The notes: a model not told the origin generated them from the letters alone. A stretch of 64,000 nt of DNA from an uncultured Oxalobacteraceae bacterium (GCA_946480015.1 CAMLIL010000005.1:38187-102186), one strand, 5' to 3'; positions 9,201 to 17,924 are shown, counted from the stretch's first letter. Program-made: numbers and translations.

Positions 9201-9299
9201 AGTGACAACCCGAGCTTCAAGCGGTGGCTCACGGACTCGGTGTTTGATGCAACGTATAGAAAGCCCCCGGCAAGCGGTGGGGCGCAGGCTTCAATTTGA
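6255..9299 (+). CDS. hsdR: Type I restriction endonuclease subunit HsdR
   Basis: A 1014-residue ATP-dependent translocase and endonuclease subunit. The N-terminal nuclease domain shows DMVIFLNGLPLITFELKNS, a D...ExK catalytic core. The helicase motor has a P-loop SAGSGKSNT at about residues 322-330, a DEAH box at 429-432 and FTATPKNKT as motif III. Later motor motifs appear around VTGFDEPLL and VQTLSRLNRAH. I chose the ATG at 6255 because GGAAGAGGAA precedes it at 6241-6250. An upstream in-frame ATG at 6219 would add 12 residues inside the acidic end of hsdS. This is the last gene of the hsdMSR operon. No terminator is obvious after it. Confidence 0.95.
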   Translation: MATTDTTEKGLESLIVRHLTGQSPAQAVPADTAQDGAGHYAVGSYVQGGPVDYNRDLALDVPKLLAFLQDTQPKTFAALGLADEGTKRTQFLHRLQGEIAKRGVVDVLRKGVSHGPAHVDLYKVLPTPTDPASAENFERNVFSITRQLRYSNDETQRSLDMVIFLNGLPLITFELKNSLTKQTVQDAVVQYQTTRPPHELLFQLGRCMVHFAVDDAEVRFCTHLTGKSSWFLPFNKGHNDGAGNPPNPHGLKTDYLWKQVLAKESLANIIENFAQIVEEEDEKGKKKRKQVFPRYHQLRSVRALLQAARSEGVGRRYLIQHSAGSGKSNTIAWLAHQLVELKAPADPLKPLFDTVVVITDRRALDTAIARTIKGFDHVSSIFGHSDSADELRGYLSQGKKIIVTTVQKFPWVLDELGGMATKRFALLIDEAHSSQGGKTTAKMHLALSGSDGDEEDDEESVEDKVNHLIESRKMLGNASYFAFTATPKNKTLELFGERYEEGDKVHFRTRPALTYTTKQAIAEGFILDVIKNYTPVASYYRVAKTVEDDPDFDKKKALKKIRTYVESHEKAIRKKAEIMVDHFTVQVAGKRKIGGQARAMIVCSGIARAVDYYFAVSDYLKEIKSPFKAIVAYSGEHEVNGQKRTEADLNDFPSKDIPAKLKQDPYRFLIVANKYVTGFDEPLLHTMYVDKPLAGVLAVQTLSRLNRAHPQKHDTFVMDFADNEEAVKAAFQDYYRATVQLGETDPNKLHDLKADLDGHQVYAWAQVEQLVALFVNGAERDTLDPILDACVAVYTEQLNEEQQVEFKGKAKGFVRSYGFLGAILPYGHPAWEKLSIFLNFLIPKLPAPKEEDLSKGVLEAIDMDSYRPEVNASLAMAMDEADGTLEPAPMGAGGGLPEPEVDKLSNIIKTFNDLFGNIEWKDADKIRKVIAEEIPAKVAQDTAYQNAQKNSSKQNAKLEHDKALGRVVLALLTDHTELFKQFSDNPSFKRWLTDSVFDATYRKPPASGGAQASI

Positions 9300-9452
9300 A
9301 CACCGTGGTACCGAAGCTTGGTTCGTTCGCGCGGCCAGTCGAGTCCGCGCTTCTTTTCTCAGTCCACTTGATTGCACCGTATCGCGGTATAGACTGATCG
9401 AAGAGTATGGGCTGTGCGCCCTGCCAATGCTGTAATCGCTTTGGTAAGAACG
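9300..9452. other. Gap between hsdR and tnsA; no transposon end seen
   Basis: In Tn7 the tnsA-proximal end with its TnsB sites lies immediately before tnsA. I searched this 153-bp interval for the TTTGACAAACA and AACAATAAAG repeats seen at 24,872-25,060 and for a TGT terminus with repeats, and found none. No convincing promoter or terminator is visible either. Confidence 0.5.
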
Positions 9453-10334
9453 ATGAGACGCGTGCCAATTACTGATGACGACGTCGCTAGATGGAAGGCG
9501 CAAGGACTCGGCCTTGGTGAAGGCGCACACTACAAACCCTGGATCGATGTTCGATGTTTTTCGTCGAGAGGGCGGATGAGTCGTCGCCTTGGTGTGACGA
9601 CAGGCAGGGTGCATCACCTCTTTTCCGATAACGAAAGTTGCTTCTTCCTGATGGCGGATTACGCAGCCGACGTCGTGGATATTCGTGAGCAGTTTCCATT
9701 GTTTCCTGAGTCGGCAACCCAGCACGTTGCATCATCGTTGGGAGTCCGTCATCCAAGCTATCCTCGAAGCCGAACGCCGATCGTCATGACGACGGATTTT
9801 CTGCTTACGAAAATTGATAAGTCCGGCAAGCGATCCTTGGTAGCCTTTAGCATCAAAAGCGCGGACGACCTGCGTGGCCGAAGCCGGAAATCTGTGTTGA
9901 CAAAACTGGAGATCGAGCGACGGTATTGGCTTATGCGCGGTGTTCCATGGTACCTGTTCACAAGCGCCGAATTCGACAAGACCGTCATCGACAACCTGGA
10001 GTGGCTCAGTTACTTCATGGTGGAGCATGATGTCGACCGTGATGCTTTTGAAGCGCAGCTGCCCCGGTTTCTTGCGGCATTCAACACGCCATCCTTTGAA
10101 GGGCTCATGCTTGCAGACCGCCTGCGAGAGTGCGCGGCAGCGTTCGGTGCCGCTGTTTCCCCTGAACTGGCAACGGACATGTTCCGCTATTGCGCCTGGC
10201 ACAAATTGATCAACCTGGATCTGCGTGTGCCGATCGGCTTGCGCTGTACTTCGGTAGTCCTACCCACCGCATCCGACCCGCGATTCACTTCAGCTCAAGA
10301 AGGTGGCCACAATGGATCTATTGTGCCCTGCTGA
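9453..10334 (+). CDS. tnsA: TnsA-like transposon endonuclease (5'-strand cleavage)
   Basis: A 293-residue heteromeric transposase endonuclease that cuts the 5' ends of a Tn7-like element. The N-terminal catalytic domain aligns with E. coli TnsA around GRVHHLFSDNESCFFLM and DIREQFPLFPES. The catalytic residues appear as E61, D115 (in MTTDFLLT) and K135 (in AFSIKSA). E. coli has Q130-x-K132 and here the Q position is S133, a mild departure from the canonical motif. The DNA- and TnsC-interacting C-terminal domain follows (ERRYWLMRGVPWYLFT). The ATG at 9453 is preceded by GGTAAGAA. An upstream GTG at 9414 lacks a ribosome binding site. It overlaps tnsB by 23 bases. Confidence 0.92.
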   Translation: MRRVPITDDDVARWKAQGLGLGEGAHYKPWIDVRCFSSRGRMSRRLGVTTGRVHHLFSDNESCFFLMADYAADVVDIREQFPLFPESATQHVASSLGVRHPSYPRSRTPIVMTTDFLLTKIDKSGKRSLVAFSIKSADDLRGRSRKSVLTKLEIERRYWLMRGVPWYLFTSAEFDKTVIDNLEWLSYFMVEHDVDRDAFEAQLPRFLAAFNTPSFEGLMLADRLRECAAAFGAAVSPELATDMFRYCAWHKLINLDLRVPIGLRCTSVVLPTASDPRFTSAQEGGHNGSIVPC

Positions 10335-12471
10335 GGTATTCGAGCCGGTGCCAGGCGTTGTGGACACAGGCTTTGCATGCGCGCAGCGTGTTCTGTGGGT
10401 CGTGCCCGATGAAGACGTGCTCGTCACCATCGGCATACAAAACCCGTTGAAGAAGCCGGATGTGCATAGCCTGCGGACGGTGATGGGGCTCCTGAACGAT
10501 GGCATGCTGCAGCGGGTCGAAGTGAAGCTGAGGCCTTACCTGTTCCAGCCCGAGGAAGCGATCTTGCGACGAAGCCTGGACGTCAGGGATCGAGCCTGGG
10601 CGATCATTGAACCTCTGGTACATGAAGACTGCATTCCTGAAATTTATCTCCCGCGTACCCGTGGCCGTCTGATCCTGGCGCGCGCTGCGGAATTGGGACT
10701 CGACCCCAAGCAGGTGTATCGGCCCTTGTATCGGTATTTGGCGTACGGGAGCTGTGTCGACGCGCTTATCGCGTGCTATGACTTGTGTGGCCCGTCTGGT
10801 CAGCGGCAGGAAGCGGGATCGAATAAGCGCGGTCGGCGGCCGGACCGGGTCAAACTGCAGAACGATCAATCTGTGCTCGGGCCGGCGAGAGTCGATGTCC
10901 AGACGAAAATCGTCCAGGGCATTCATGCGTTCCTAAAGCCTGGTGTGACGATCAAGAAGGCTTGGGAAGACACCAAGCGGACATACTTTAAAACTGCTGA
11001 GATTGAACACGGGAATCTGCTGATCCCGGTGCCACCTGAAGCGCACGAAGCACCGTCGCTGCACCAGTTCAAACAGGTCGTAAAGGAGATGAACCACGAT
11101 TTTTCGCTTACCAAGCGCAACATCAGCACGACCACCTGGAACCTTAAGCATCGTGGAGTGTTGGGATCTTCCAGGAATCGGGTATTCGGGCCCGGGGCAC
11201 GGTTCGAGATCGACGCAACTATCGTCGACGTCTACCTGGTATCGGTGTTCAACCGCGCTTGGCTGATCGGGCGGCCCGTCCTGTATGTCGTGGTCGACGT
11301 CTTCTCCCGGATGGTGGTGGGCTTTTATCTCGGGCTCGAGGGCCCGAGTTGGGAGGGCGCCCGGTTGGCATTGTTCAATGCGTTCTCGGACAAGATCGAT
11401 TTCTGCCGGCAGCTGGGCATCAACATCAGCCCGGATCTCTGGCCATGTCATCACCTGCCTCACAAGCTACTGTGCGATAACGGAGAGCTGAAATCCAAGG
11501 CGTCGGATGCGTTGCCGAAAGAGTTCGGTATCACCATCCAGAACGCCGCGGTTCGCAGGCCTGACTGGAAGCCCAATGTGGAACAGCAGTTCAACCTCAT
11601 CAATAACCACACCATCCATTTCGAGCCGGGGGCATTGAACCGCAGGCTGGACGAGATGAAACGACGCCACTGTTCGCTCGACGCTTCGCTGACAATCCCT
11701 GAGTTGAGCCGGATCCTGGCAAACAAGCTGATCAAGTACAACTTGTCTGCTTACCGTGCGGACGTACTACCCGATGAAATGCTGAGCGAGAATCTCATGG
11801 ATGCGACCCCGCTAACGGTTTGGAACTGGGGTATGGAGCACCTGACGGGAGGAGCGAAGGTGCTCGAAAAACAGAGGGTATGGACGAAGCTGTTACCTGC
11901 CGCAACCGCATCGGTACGGCGTGACGGCATCTATTTTCATGGGCGCCGTTACGCGTGCGAGCGAGCTGTCCGCGAAGAGTGGTTTGCACGGGCAAGAACG
12001 AACGGCAAGGTCGAACCGATCGAGATTCGTCATCTGCCGTATGCGCCCGCGTGCATCTGGATTCTCAACGCCACGTCACGCGAGTGGGAGCCCTGCGAAC
12101 TGTTGGACAACAACGAAAAATATAGGTTGGCCCGTCTGGAAGAGATGCTTGATCGCGCCAAGCTGCTTGGTTTGGAAGCGGACCGCAAGGCCTCGGAGCT
12201 GCGGCAGCTTTGTGCCACGCGGGATACCGAGTGCGAAGCCATCACGGCGGCCGCAAAGAAGGCCGCAGCGCAAGCCAAGCGGGGACTGAGCAAGACCGAG
12301 AAGAAGGCGAATGTGCAGGCGAACCGGGCCTTCGAGAAAACTGCCGAGCGAGTCGAACACGCGCGCGATGCGGCGCAGTCGTATTGCGATCCGCCGGCGC
12401 AGGACAACGTGGTGAAGTTGCGGCCCGATATGCGAAAACAAAACCCGCTCGACGACATCTGGGGTCTGTAA
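10312..12471 (+). CDS. tnsB: TnsB-like DDE transposase
   Basis: A 719-residue integrase-fold transposase that binds the transposon ends and performs 3' cleavage and joining. The catalytic triad is D301 (FEIDATIVDV), D389 (LLCDNGE) and E424 (NVEQQFN), with 35 residues between the second D and the E as in the retroviral integrase superfamily. The N-terminal 290 residues carry helix-turn-helix DNA-binding segments. After residue 600 there is a long Lys/Ala-rich coiled coil, and the chain ends NPLDDIWGL, the tail position that in TnsB proteins contacts TnsC. AAGAAGG at 10297-10303 sets the ATG at 10312; the GTG at 10303 overlaps that site and is less likely. Confidence 0.95.
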   Translation: MDLLCPAEVFEPVPGVVDTGFACAQRVLWVVPDEDVLVTIGIQNPLKKPDVHSLRTVMGLLNDGMLQRVEVKLRPYLFQPEEAILRRSLDVRDRAWAIIEPLVHEDCIPEIYLPRTRGRLILARAAELGLDPKQVYRPLYRYLAYGSCVDALIACYDLCGPSGQRQEAGSNKRGRRPDRVKLQNDQSVLGPARVDVQTKIVQGIHAFLKPGVTIKKAWEDTKRTYFKTAEIEHGNLLIPVPPEAHEAPSLHQFKQVVKEMNHDFSLTKRNISTTTWNLKHRGVLGSSRNRVFGPGARFEIDATIVDVYLVSVFNRAWLIGRPVLYVVVDVFSRMVVGFYLGLEGPSWEGARLALFNAFSDKIDFCRQLGINISPDLWPCHHLPHKLLCDNGELKSKASDALPKEFGITIQNAAVRRPDWKPNVEQQFNLINNHTIHFEPGALNRRLDEMKRRHCSLDASLTIPELSRILANKLIKYNLSAYRADVLPDEMLSENLMDATPLTVWNWGMEHLTGGAKVLEKQRVWTKLLPAATASVRRDGIYFHGRRYACERAVREEWFARARTNGKVEPIEIRHLPYAPACIWILNATSREWEPCELLDNNEKYRLARLEEMLDRAKLLGLEADRKASELRQLCATRDTECEAITAAAKKAAAQAKRGLSKTEKKANVQANRAFEKTAERVEHARDAAQSYCDPPAQDNVVKLRPDMRKQNPLDDIWGL

Positions 12472-12496
12472 CTGACCGGCTCCGGGAGCGGTGGTC

Positions 12497-14020
12497 ATGA
12501 TGGAGCAGCCGATGAGTACCGACCATTCTTCGCTCACATATGTCGAGCAGAATATCGCGGAGTATCGCGACAACCCGCTGATCGAAGCCCTGCCCCCTAT
12601 CCTCACGGAAAAGGAAGCCGCGAGGGCGATGATTCTTCGTCCGCAGATCCAACCTGAAGAGCGCGCGATGTCGACCGAGGAGCGCTGGCACCTGCTTGCA
12701 CGGCTCAAGTATGTCGTGATCCCTCGCCTGATTTTCTATGACGTGGAACGCACTATCTCGCGGCTGCTCCGGGCGGGCTACGTCGTCCGAAATCCGATCG
12801 AGGCGGCAACGTGGCGCAGTATCTATACCGCCCAAGATCGAGAGCAGTGGCGAAACCTCGACTGGCAACTGATCCCGTGCGAATCGCAACTGCTCATCGT
12901 CGGACTGAGCGGGTCTGGAAAGACAACCTGCGCCGATGCGATTTTGCGAACCTACCCCCAACAGGTTGTCCATCACGCTTCCTGGCGAGGGCGCCATCTC
13001 CCGATCACGCAACTCGTATGGCTGAAAGTGACCTGCCCTAAAAACGGCTCGATCTCGAGTTTCTGCCGTGAGTTCGCGCGACAGGTCGACACAGCTCTCG
13101 GCACCGGCGGCAAATACGAAAAACTGTTTTCAAGGACTGGAATGCGTGAGGACATGCTGGAAGGCGCCATGCGCCAGATCGCTGCGACCCACTTCCTCGG
13201 CATTCTGATTATCGACGAGATTCAGCGGCTCAGTTTGCAGAAGACGCACGGCACGGCGCCGCTGCTGCATTTCTTCCAGGATCTGCGCACGGTCCTCCGG
13301 GTGCCGGTGGTCGAAATTGGTACCAGCAAGGCCGCCAACCTGTTCACCAATGAGATGAAGGATGGCCGTCGGGCTTCGGAAAGCGGCCTGATCCAGTTCG
13401 AACGACCGCCAAAGCGTGTGAAGGAGTGGGACGATTTCGTTCGGCGCATCTGGACATATCAGTGGGTCCGGCAACCACGAGATCCGGATGACGAGATGCT
13501 GGATACGGTTTTCGATCTCAGTCAGAGCATCCCCGATTTCGTCGTGTTGCTCTTCAAGCTTGCACAGCAGCGGGCCATGCTCGATGGTACCGAAACGCTG
13601 ACACCGAAGCTCCTGCGGCAGACGTATGACGACGGGTTGGCATTGCTTCATCCTGCGATCAATGCGCTGCGCACGAATACAACAAGGTCGCTGTCGCAAT
13701 ACGAGGATTTGCTGCCAGTCGACGAAGCCTTGGCGAAATTGCTCGAGTTTCCAAAACAGGTTACGGTCGTGCACGATTATCTCGACCAATTGTTTCCGGT
13801 AACAGGTTCTGCCGTGCCGGCAGAGGGGACTGGGCAAAGCGTATCACCACAGTCGGGTGACGGTAGCACCGAACCCGTCGATTCCTGTGCGGTCGATCCA
13901 GCACTACCGCCTGGGTACGTGGACATGCGGACCGCGGCTGATGCGGATGATCCGCACCAGTACCTAGTCGAGAAGGGAGTGATCAGTCATGAAGGCGTCG
14001 GCCTGGGCGGTCGTCGATGA
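12497..14020 (+). CDS. tnsC: TnsC-like AAA+ ATPase, transposition regulator
   Basis: A 507-residue AAA+ ATPase that links target-selection proteins to the TnsAB transposase. The Walker A motif is GLSGSGKT at residues 136-143, and Walker B is LIIDEIQRL with D240 and E241. Downstream FQDLRTVLRVPVVEIGTSKA contains the sensor region. The C-terminal tail (from about residue 430) is Pro/Ser/Asp-rich and poorly structured, as in TnsC proteins that contact TnsA. GGGAG at 12484-12488 supports a start at the ATG pair 12497/12500. The gene lies 25 bp after tnsB and overlaps tnsD by 32 bases. Confidence 0.93.
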   Translation: MMEQPMSTDHSSLTYVEQNIAEYRDNPLIEALPPILTEKEAARAMILRPQIQPEERAMSTEERWHLLARLKYVVIPRLIFYDVERTISRLLRAGYVVRNPIEAATWRSIYTAQDREQWRNLDWQLIPCESQLLIVGLSGSGKTTCADAILRTYPQQVVHHASWRGRHLPITQLVWLKVTCPKNGSISSFCREFARQVDTALGTGGKYEKLFSRTGMREDMLEGAMRQIAATHFLGILIIDEIQRLSLQKTHGTAPLLHFFQDLRTVLRVPVVEIGTSKAANLFTNEMKDGRRASESGLIQFERPPKRVKEWDDFVRRIWTYQWVRQPRDPDDEMLDTVFDLSQSIPDFVVLLFKLAQQRAMLDGTETLTPKLLRQTYDDGLALLHPAINALRTNTTRSLSQYEDLLPVDEALAKLLEFPKQVTVVHDYLDQLFPVTGSAVPAEGTGQSVSPQSGDGSTEPVDSCAVDPALPPGYVDMRTAADADDPHQYLVEKGVISHEGVGLGGRR

Positions 14021-15791
14021 ATGGGCGGCGAAACCATCCGCAGTCCTGGAAGCGAAGCCGGCAGGAAAAGCTGGCGATGTCATCGTGCCCGAAGAGACAA
14101 TATTTGGCATTGTGTCCCGCTACCACGCATTGACGGGGCATCCGACCTCCGGGGACACGCTGATCGAATTGCTGAACCGGCGATGCGTTACCTTGGGCAC
14201 GGCGTTTCCCAGTGGCCTGAACCGGATCTCGAAGGATCTCCGGTTGCCGGTGAACACGATCGAGGAACTGATCGAAGGACACACGATCCTTCCGTGCTTC
14301 AGGCCATTTATGCACCACGCCCATTACACACGGATTGCCGATTCAGTGGCGACGGGCACGGCGAGCTGTACGAAAATCACCTTAGGACTGTTGGCGAGCC
14401 GCGTGGGAGCGGAAGATGTGCTGCGATTTTGTCCCGTCTGTGCTGGAGCCGACTGCGAGACGATTGGCGTAGCGACGTGGTATCGCGCGCACCAGTTCCC
14501 AGGTGTTCTCGTATGCCCTTATCACGGGGTTCCTCTCGTCGCATCCGATTGCCTCGCGCAGCGCCTGAAACGCACGCAGTTATTTCTTCCAGCTACGGCC
14601 GCGAAGTGGAACAGTCAGAAGAGCGTTTCGAACGTCGACGATCGGGCACTTGAAAAATTAGTGATCGTCTCGCGGCTCATTGCTCAGTTATTTTTGCTGC
14701 GGGATGTGCCAGTCGATCCGCTGACCTGGCGGAACCATTACCTCGCCCATTTGGTGGACCGGGACCTGGCTAAGGCCAGCATGAGGGTTCGTCAACGAGC
14801 ATTGCAAAGCGCACTCCTCGATTTTTGGGGGAGCGTGAGGAACCTGCCCCCGTTTGATGGCATATTCGCGCGCTGCGCTGGGGACGATTCGTGGTTGACA
14901 AGTCTTTACCGCCGGCCTCGTGCCGCGCACCACCCGCTGCTGCATGTTCTGCTGATCGGGTTTCTGGCCGAGAGCGTCGAATCCTTTCTCTGGACTGACA
15001 TCCCTTCCCCGGCGGTTACTTCCGTGCCTGACGAACAGGCATCTACAGCTACGGAATGCAAGATCGCCGAGCTGGCAGCCGAGGGCCGATCGATGCGTCA
15101 GGTGGCGAAAGAGCTTGGTCTGTCTGTCAACGCGGTCTTAGTCAAAGCGGAAAAAATCGGCATCGGCTTTACGCGCAGGTCCAAGAAGCTCGATGTCGCG
15201 GTACGTTCGCGAGTGCGGCGTGCCTTGGCGGCGGGCGATGCCATCGCGGATATTGTGAACACGACCGGACTGTCAGCATCGACTGTAAATCGTATTCTGG
15301 GAGCGGATCTCGGCCTGCAAACTCGGCGTATCACCACCATGCGGGAGCAGCGGCAGACGCAGGCCCGTGACAAGCTGAGAGCCGCTTTGGTCGCGTCACC
15401 ATCAGCCGGATTCAAGGCGCTCCAGACTGCGCTGGGGGCCGACTTCATTTGGCTGTACCGGCACGATCGCGCATGGCTCCAGGCTCAGCTTCCCACCACA
15501 CTTCGGATTGTGGAGCGGACCTCGTCAGTTGACTGGTGTGCCCGCGACAGGACGATGGCAGAACGCGTGGAGTTGGCGGCTGCAGCGATACTGGATCCGT
15601 CGAGACGCCCGCTGCGTGTGACCCTCAATGAGATCGGGCGATACACTGGCAACGCATCGTGGCTCGACAAGCACCTTGCGCGGCTACCCCGAACAGCAGA
15701 ACTGCTGTCTCAAGTCCTTGAACCAGCTGCCGTGTTTCGGGCGCGCCAGCTTGCGTGGCGTGAGAAACATACTCAGGACGCGCTAGGTTAG
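13989..15791 (+). CDS. tnsD: TnsD/TniQ-family target-site selector
   Basis: A 600-residue target selector. The N-terminal TniQ domain begins at PEETIFGIVSRYHALTG (residues 34-50). The zinc-binding cluster is C148-x2-C151 with C176-x2-H179 (FCPVC ... LVCPYH). A helix-turn-helix-like stretch appears near residues 355-390 (GRSMRQVAKELGLSVNAVLV), and the C-terminal region resembles the DNA-binding TnsD domain. AAGGGAG 9 nt upstream sets the start. TnsD proteins recognise a fixed chromosomal attachment site and recruit TnsC; which site this one reads cannot be told from the sequence. It is the last gene of the tnsABCD operon. Confidence 0.9.
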   Translation: MKASAWAVVDEWAAKPSAVLEAKPAGKAGDVIVPEETIFGIVSRYHALTGHPTSGDTLIELLNRRCVTLGTAFPSGLNRISKDLRLPVNTIEELIEGHTILPCFRPFMHHAHYTRIADSVATGTASCTKITLGLLASRVGAEDVLRFCPVCAGADCETIGVATWYRAHQFPGVLVCPYHGVPLVASDCLAQRLKRTQLFLPATAAKWNSQKSVSNVDDRALEKLVIVSRLIAQLFLLRDVPVDPLTWRNHYLAHLVDRDLAKASMRVRQRALQSALLDFWGSVRNLPPFDGIFARCAGDDSWLTSLYRRPRAAHHPLLHVLLIGFLAESVESFLWTDIPSPAVTSVPDEQASTATECKIAELAAEGRSMRQVAKELGLSVNAVLVKAEKIGIGFTRRSKKLDVAVRSRVRRALAAGDAIADIVNTTGLSASTVNRILGADLGLQTRRITTMREQRQTQARDKLRAALVASPSAGFKALQTALGADFIWLYRHDRAWLQAQLPTTLRIVERTSSVDWCARDRTMAERVELAAAAILDPSRRPLRVTLNEIGRYTGNASWLDKHLARLPRTAELLSQVLEPAAVFRARQLAWREKHTQDALG

Positions 15792-15884
15792 CGGCTACAC
15801 CGAAAGGTTGAGGGGAACTGCTACGCATCTCAATCCTTTTGAGCCTAGTCAGACTCGGCAATTTAGGTCTGACCTTTCGTGTAG
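15792..15884. terminator. Hairpins between convergent tnsD and tniQ2
   Basis: This short convergent junction is rich in inverted repeats. CTACACCGAAAGGT at 15795-15808 faces ACCTTTCG-TGTAG at 15872-15884 with one base missing. CTCAA/TTGAG flanks a 5-nt loop near 15830-15844, and GTCAGA faces TCTGAC. It may end transcription from both sides, but there is no long T-run, so the assignment is weak. Confidence 0.3.
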
Positions 15885-17653
15885 TACTGTCGGCCAGCAG
15901 GAGGAAATTCCCGTTCCGGGCAAGGGCCTGCCCAGTCGCGTTGGATGCCGCGTTCCGCAAGCAGCCGCATTATGGTTTCTGCGTCGTAAGAAACCGATAA
16001 ATCAACATCCTGAAAAAGATGCATCAGTACGAGGGAGCGATGGTATTCCACGCCTGACCGGGCTCTTACCACGCTGATCGGAGCATGCTTGTGCGCCAGC
16101 TTGGCCCATAAAATCCGTCGGGCATAAAAGTGCCAGTTGGATTCCGCACACTCTTCCAGCGCTCGCAGGGTTTCCGGAAAGGCGTGCCGATCGAGGGCTG
16201 CAGGATTCCAGCCGGTGTCTTTGGCGAGACGGTTGATCGTAACTTTTTCTGGCTTCCTGACAGATGCATACAGGGCGGCGGCCGTCGCCATAACCGAGCG
16301 CGCCCGCTCGCCATCTTTCTCACTCTTGCGCGGAACTTTGGTCGGGCCTACCGACCTCGGTTTCAGTTGCTGAAGCTTTCGTCTTAACTGGGTAATCGCT
16401 TCCAGATCGAGAGACACAAGTCGCTTCATCAATCCATAATGCGATTTCCACAGATCTTCTATGGAACAATCAGGAATATCGCGAGCGCGATCAGCAAGCT
16501 CGCGCAAAAGGCCCGCGATACGCTGTTTTACGCTCGGCTTGCTAGTACTCCCGGTGCCGATGCCGACGACCCGTCGTTTCATGGCGGGCCGTTCAATGCC
16601 AGCCGTTCGCTCATTTCCGCTGGTTGAACCGATGGTAGCCAGGAACTGGGGGGCCTCGCGAAACAGAAAATGCGCAAACAGCAGATGGCGGCCGAGTGGT
16701 GGTTCTGTGACGCAGGAATCGTTCAGCATCTTCAACCATTCGCTTAGCCGGTCGCCACGATAGGCCGCATCCGTCCTTCTGAGAAATGCTTTTCCATAGA
16801 ATTTTTCCATCTCCGTTTTCACGCGAACATGGCTCACTCTGTCGTTGCCCCAACTGTAGCCGATTGCGCGCGCGCGCTCACGATAACTCTCTACCAGCAC
16901 ACGTGATGACACCGTTGAGTGTGGGGCTGACTGCAAAAGCGTCGCAGCGAACTGGGCGTAGGATAGCGCGACGGGGTCTGCTTCTTGTGCGGGCGATATG
17001 CTGTCGAAAACATATTTCTTGCAGGTGCATCGCCGCCACGGTACGAGGGCAAGATTGTAGTGCCGGCCGAATGAACACTCGCAGTGAGGGCATTTGTAAA
17101 GCAAGAGAGAACCATGCTTGCTGCACACTTCTACGCCGGGAATTTGATGTGATCGGTGAATGTAGCGAACACCATAGACATCCAGATCGTCACGCAGGCA
17201 TTCCAGGCAAAGTCGGATCGTCTCGGTTGAAAACCTCTTTGGCGTATTCGTGGCTTTGTTCGCTGCCCCTTTTCCCGGACTGGCAGGGAACGACAGTCCG
17301 TTGAAAATTGCAAGTAACGGGTACAGCGTATGCGAGTGCAAGATCTCCAGCGTGCAAGCTTCCACATCTTCACCTATTCGCGGTGCCAGCATCTCTATGT
17401 GCGGGGGGATCCAGGCAGACAAGTTGAACGGGGCGCAGTTGAATAATTCCTGGAAAGTCGCGGTGGGCGTCCCGTTACAGCTCAGTATATGAAACCGCCC
17501 AATAACGGAAATGATGGATTCATCTGGCAAGGGCGGGGCAACGAGGTAATGCTCAGGCCTAGGTGCTGAAAGGGGTATAGGCGTGTTACCCTGCAGCACC
17601 TGCCGGCCGTGACTTGGTTGAACCAGAGGCTCTGATGATATTCTCGTTGCCAT
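15863..17653 (-). CDS. Second TniQ/TnsD-family target selector
   Basis: A 596-residue protein convergent with tnsD. The TniQ-type N-terminus lies at residues 36-60 (YLVAPPLPDESIISVIGRFH). The zinc cluster is C149-x2-C152 with C177-x2-H180 (CLECLRDD ... EVCSKH). A second Cys cluster follows at 188-193 and 209-211. The C-terminal half has Arg/Lys-rich linkers and a TnsD-like ending. Tn7-like elements with two TniQ-family proteins usually separate two targeting routes: a fixed site, and a second route that can be mobile-element or RNA guided. No cas genes or CRISPR array are visible here. Being transcribed apart from tnsABCD suggests separate control. Confidence 0.85.
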   Translation of the reverse strand: MATRISSEPLVQPSHGRQVLQGNTPIPLSAPRPEHYLVAPPLPDESIISVIGRFHILSCNGTPTATFQELFNCAPFNLSAWIPPHIEMLAPRIGEDVEACTLEILHSHTLYPLLAIFNGLSFPASPGKGAANKATNTPKRFSTETIRLCLECLRDDLDVYGVRYIHRSHQIPGVEVCSKHGSLLLYKCPHCECSFGRHYNLALVPWRRCTCKKYVFDSISPAQEADPVALSYAQFAATLLQSAPHSTVSSRVLVESYRERARAIGYSWGNDRVSHVRVKTEMEKFYGKAFLRRTDAAYRGDRLSEWLKMLNDSCVTEPPLGRHLLFAHFLFREAPQFLATIGSTSGNERTAGIERPAMKRRVVGIGTGSTSKPSVKQRIAGLLRELADRARDIPDCSIEDLWKSHYGLMKRLVSLDLEAITQLRRKLQQLKPRSVGPTKVPRKSEKDGERARSVMATAAALYASVRKPEKVTINRLAKDTGWNPAALDRHAFPETLRALEECAESNWHFYARRILWAKLAHKHAPISVVRARSGVEYHRSLVLMHLFQDVDLSVSYDAETIMRLLAERGIQRDWAGPCPEREFPPAGRQYYTKGQT

Positions 17654-17924
17654 GACAGTAACGCTGCCCTATCGGATGAGCCTTAGGTTTGCCGCGCCGA
17701 TTCTTACTTTAGGCCGCGCAGTAGTTGGGGGCAAGGGTGTGATCGACTGGCTGCAACTGGAATCGGCCACTGACGGCTGGCGACTACCGTTTCAAGCGTC
17801 TGCATGCCGTGGTTTGAATCCTAGATATCTCTGAGTCATAATTATGAGCAGATGGAAATGCTCAAGAAGTCGGGTAGGGCACCGCCCCTTGCGCTGGTAA
17901 TGGGGGGCATTGTATTGTGGGAAT
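17654..17924. other. Intergenic region upstream of the phosphoesterase cassette
   Basis: These 271 bp separate the divergent second TniQ gene and the metallophosphoesterase gene. I see no supported ORF, no TnsB-like repeat and no strong palindrome. It must hold the promoters for both directions, but no hexamer pair is convincing. Confidence 0.5.

Noticed and set aside
17652..17834. 60-codon plus-strand frame just upstream of the phosphoesterase gene
   Set aside because: No ribosome binding site, no domain, and it overlaps the 5' end of the divergent TniQ gene.
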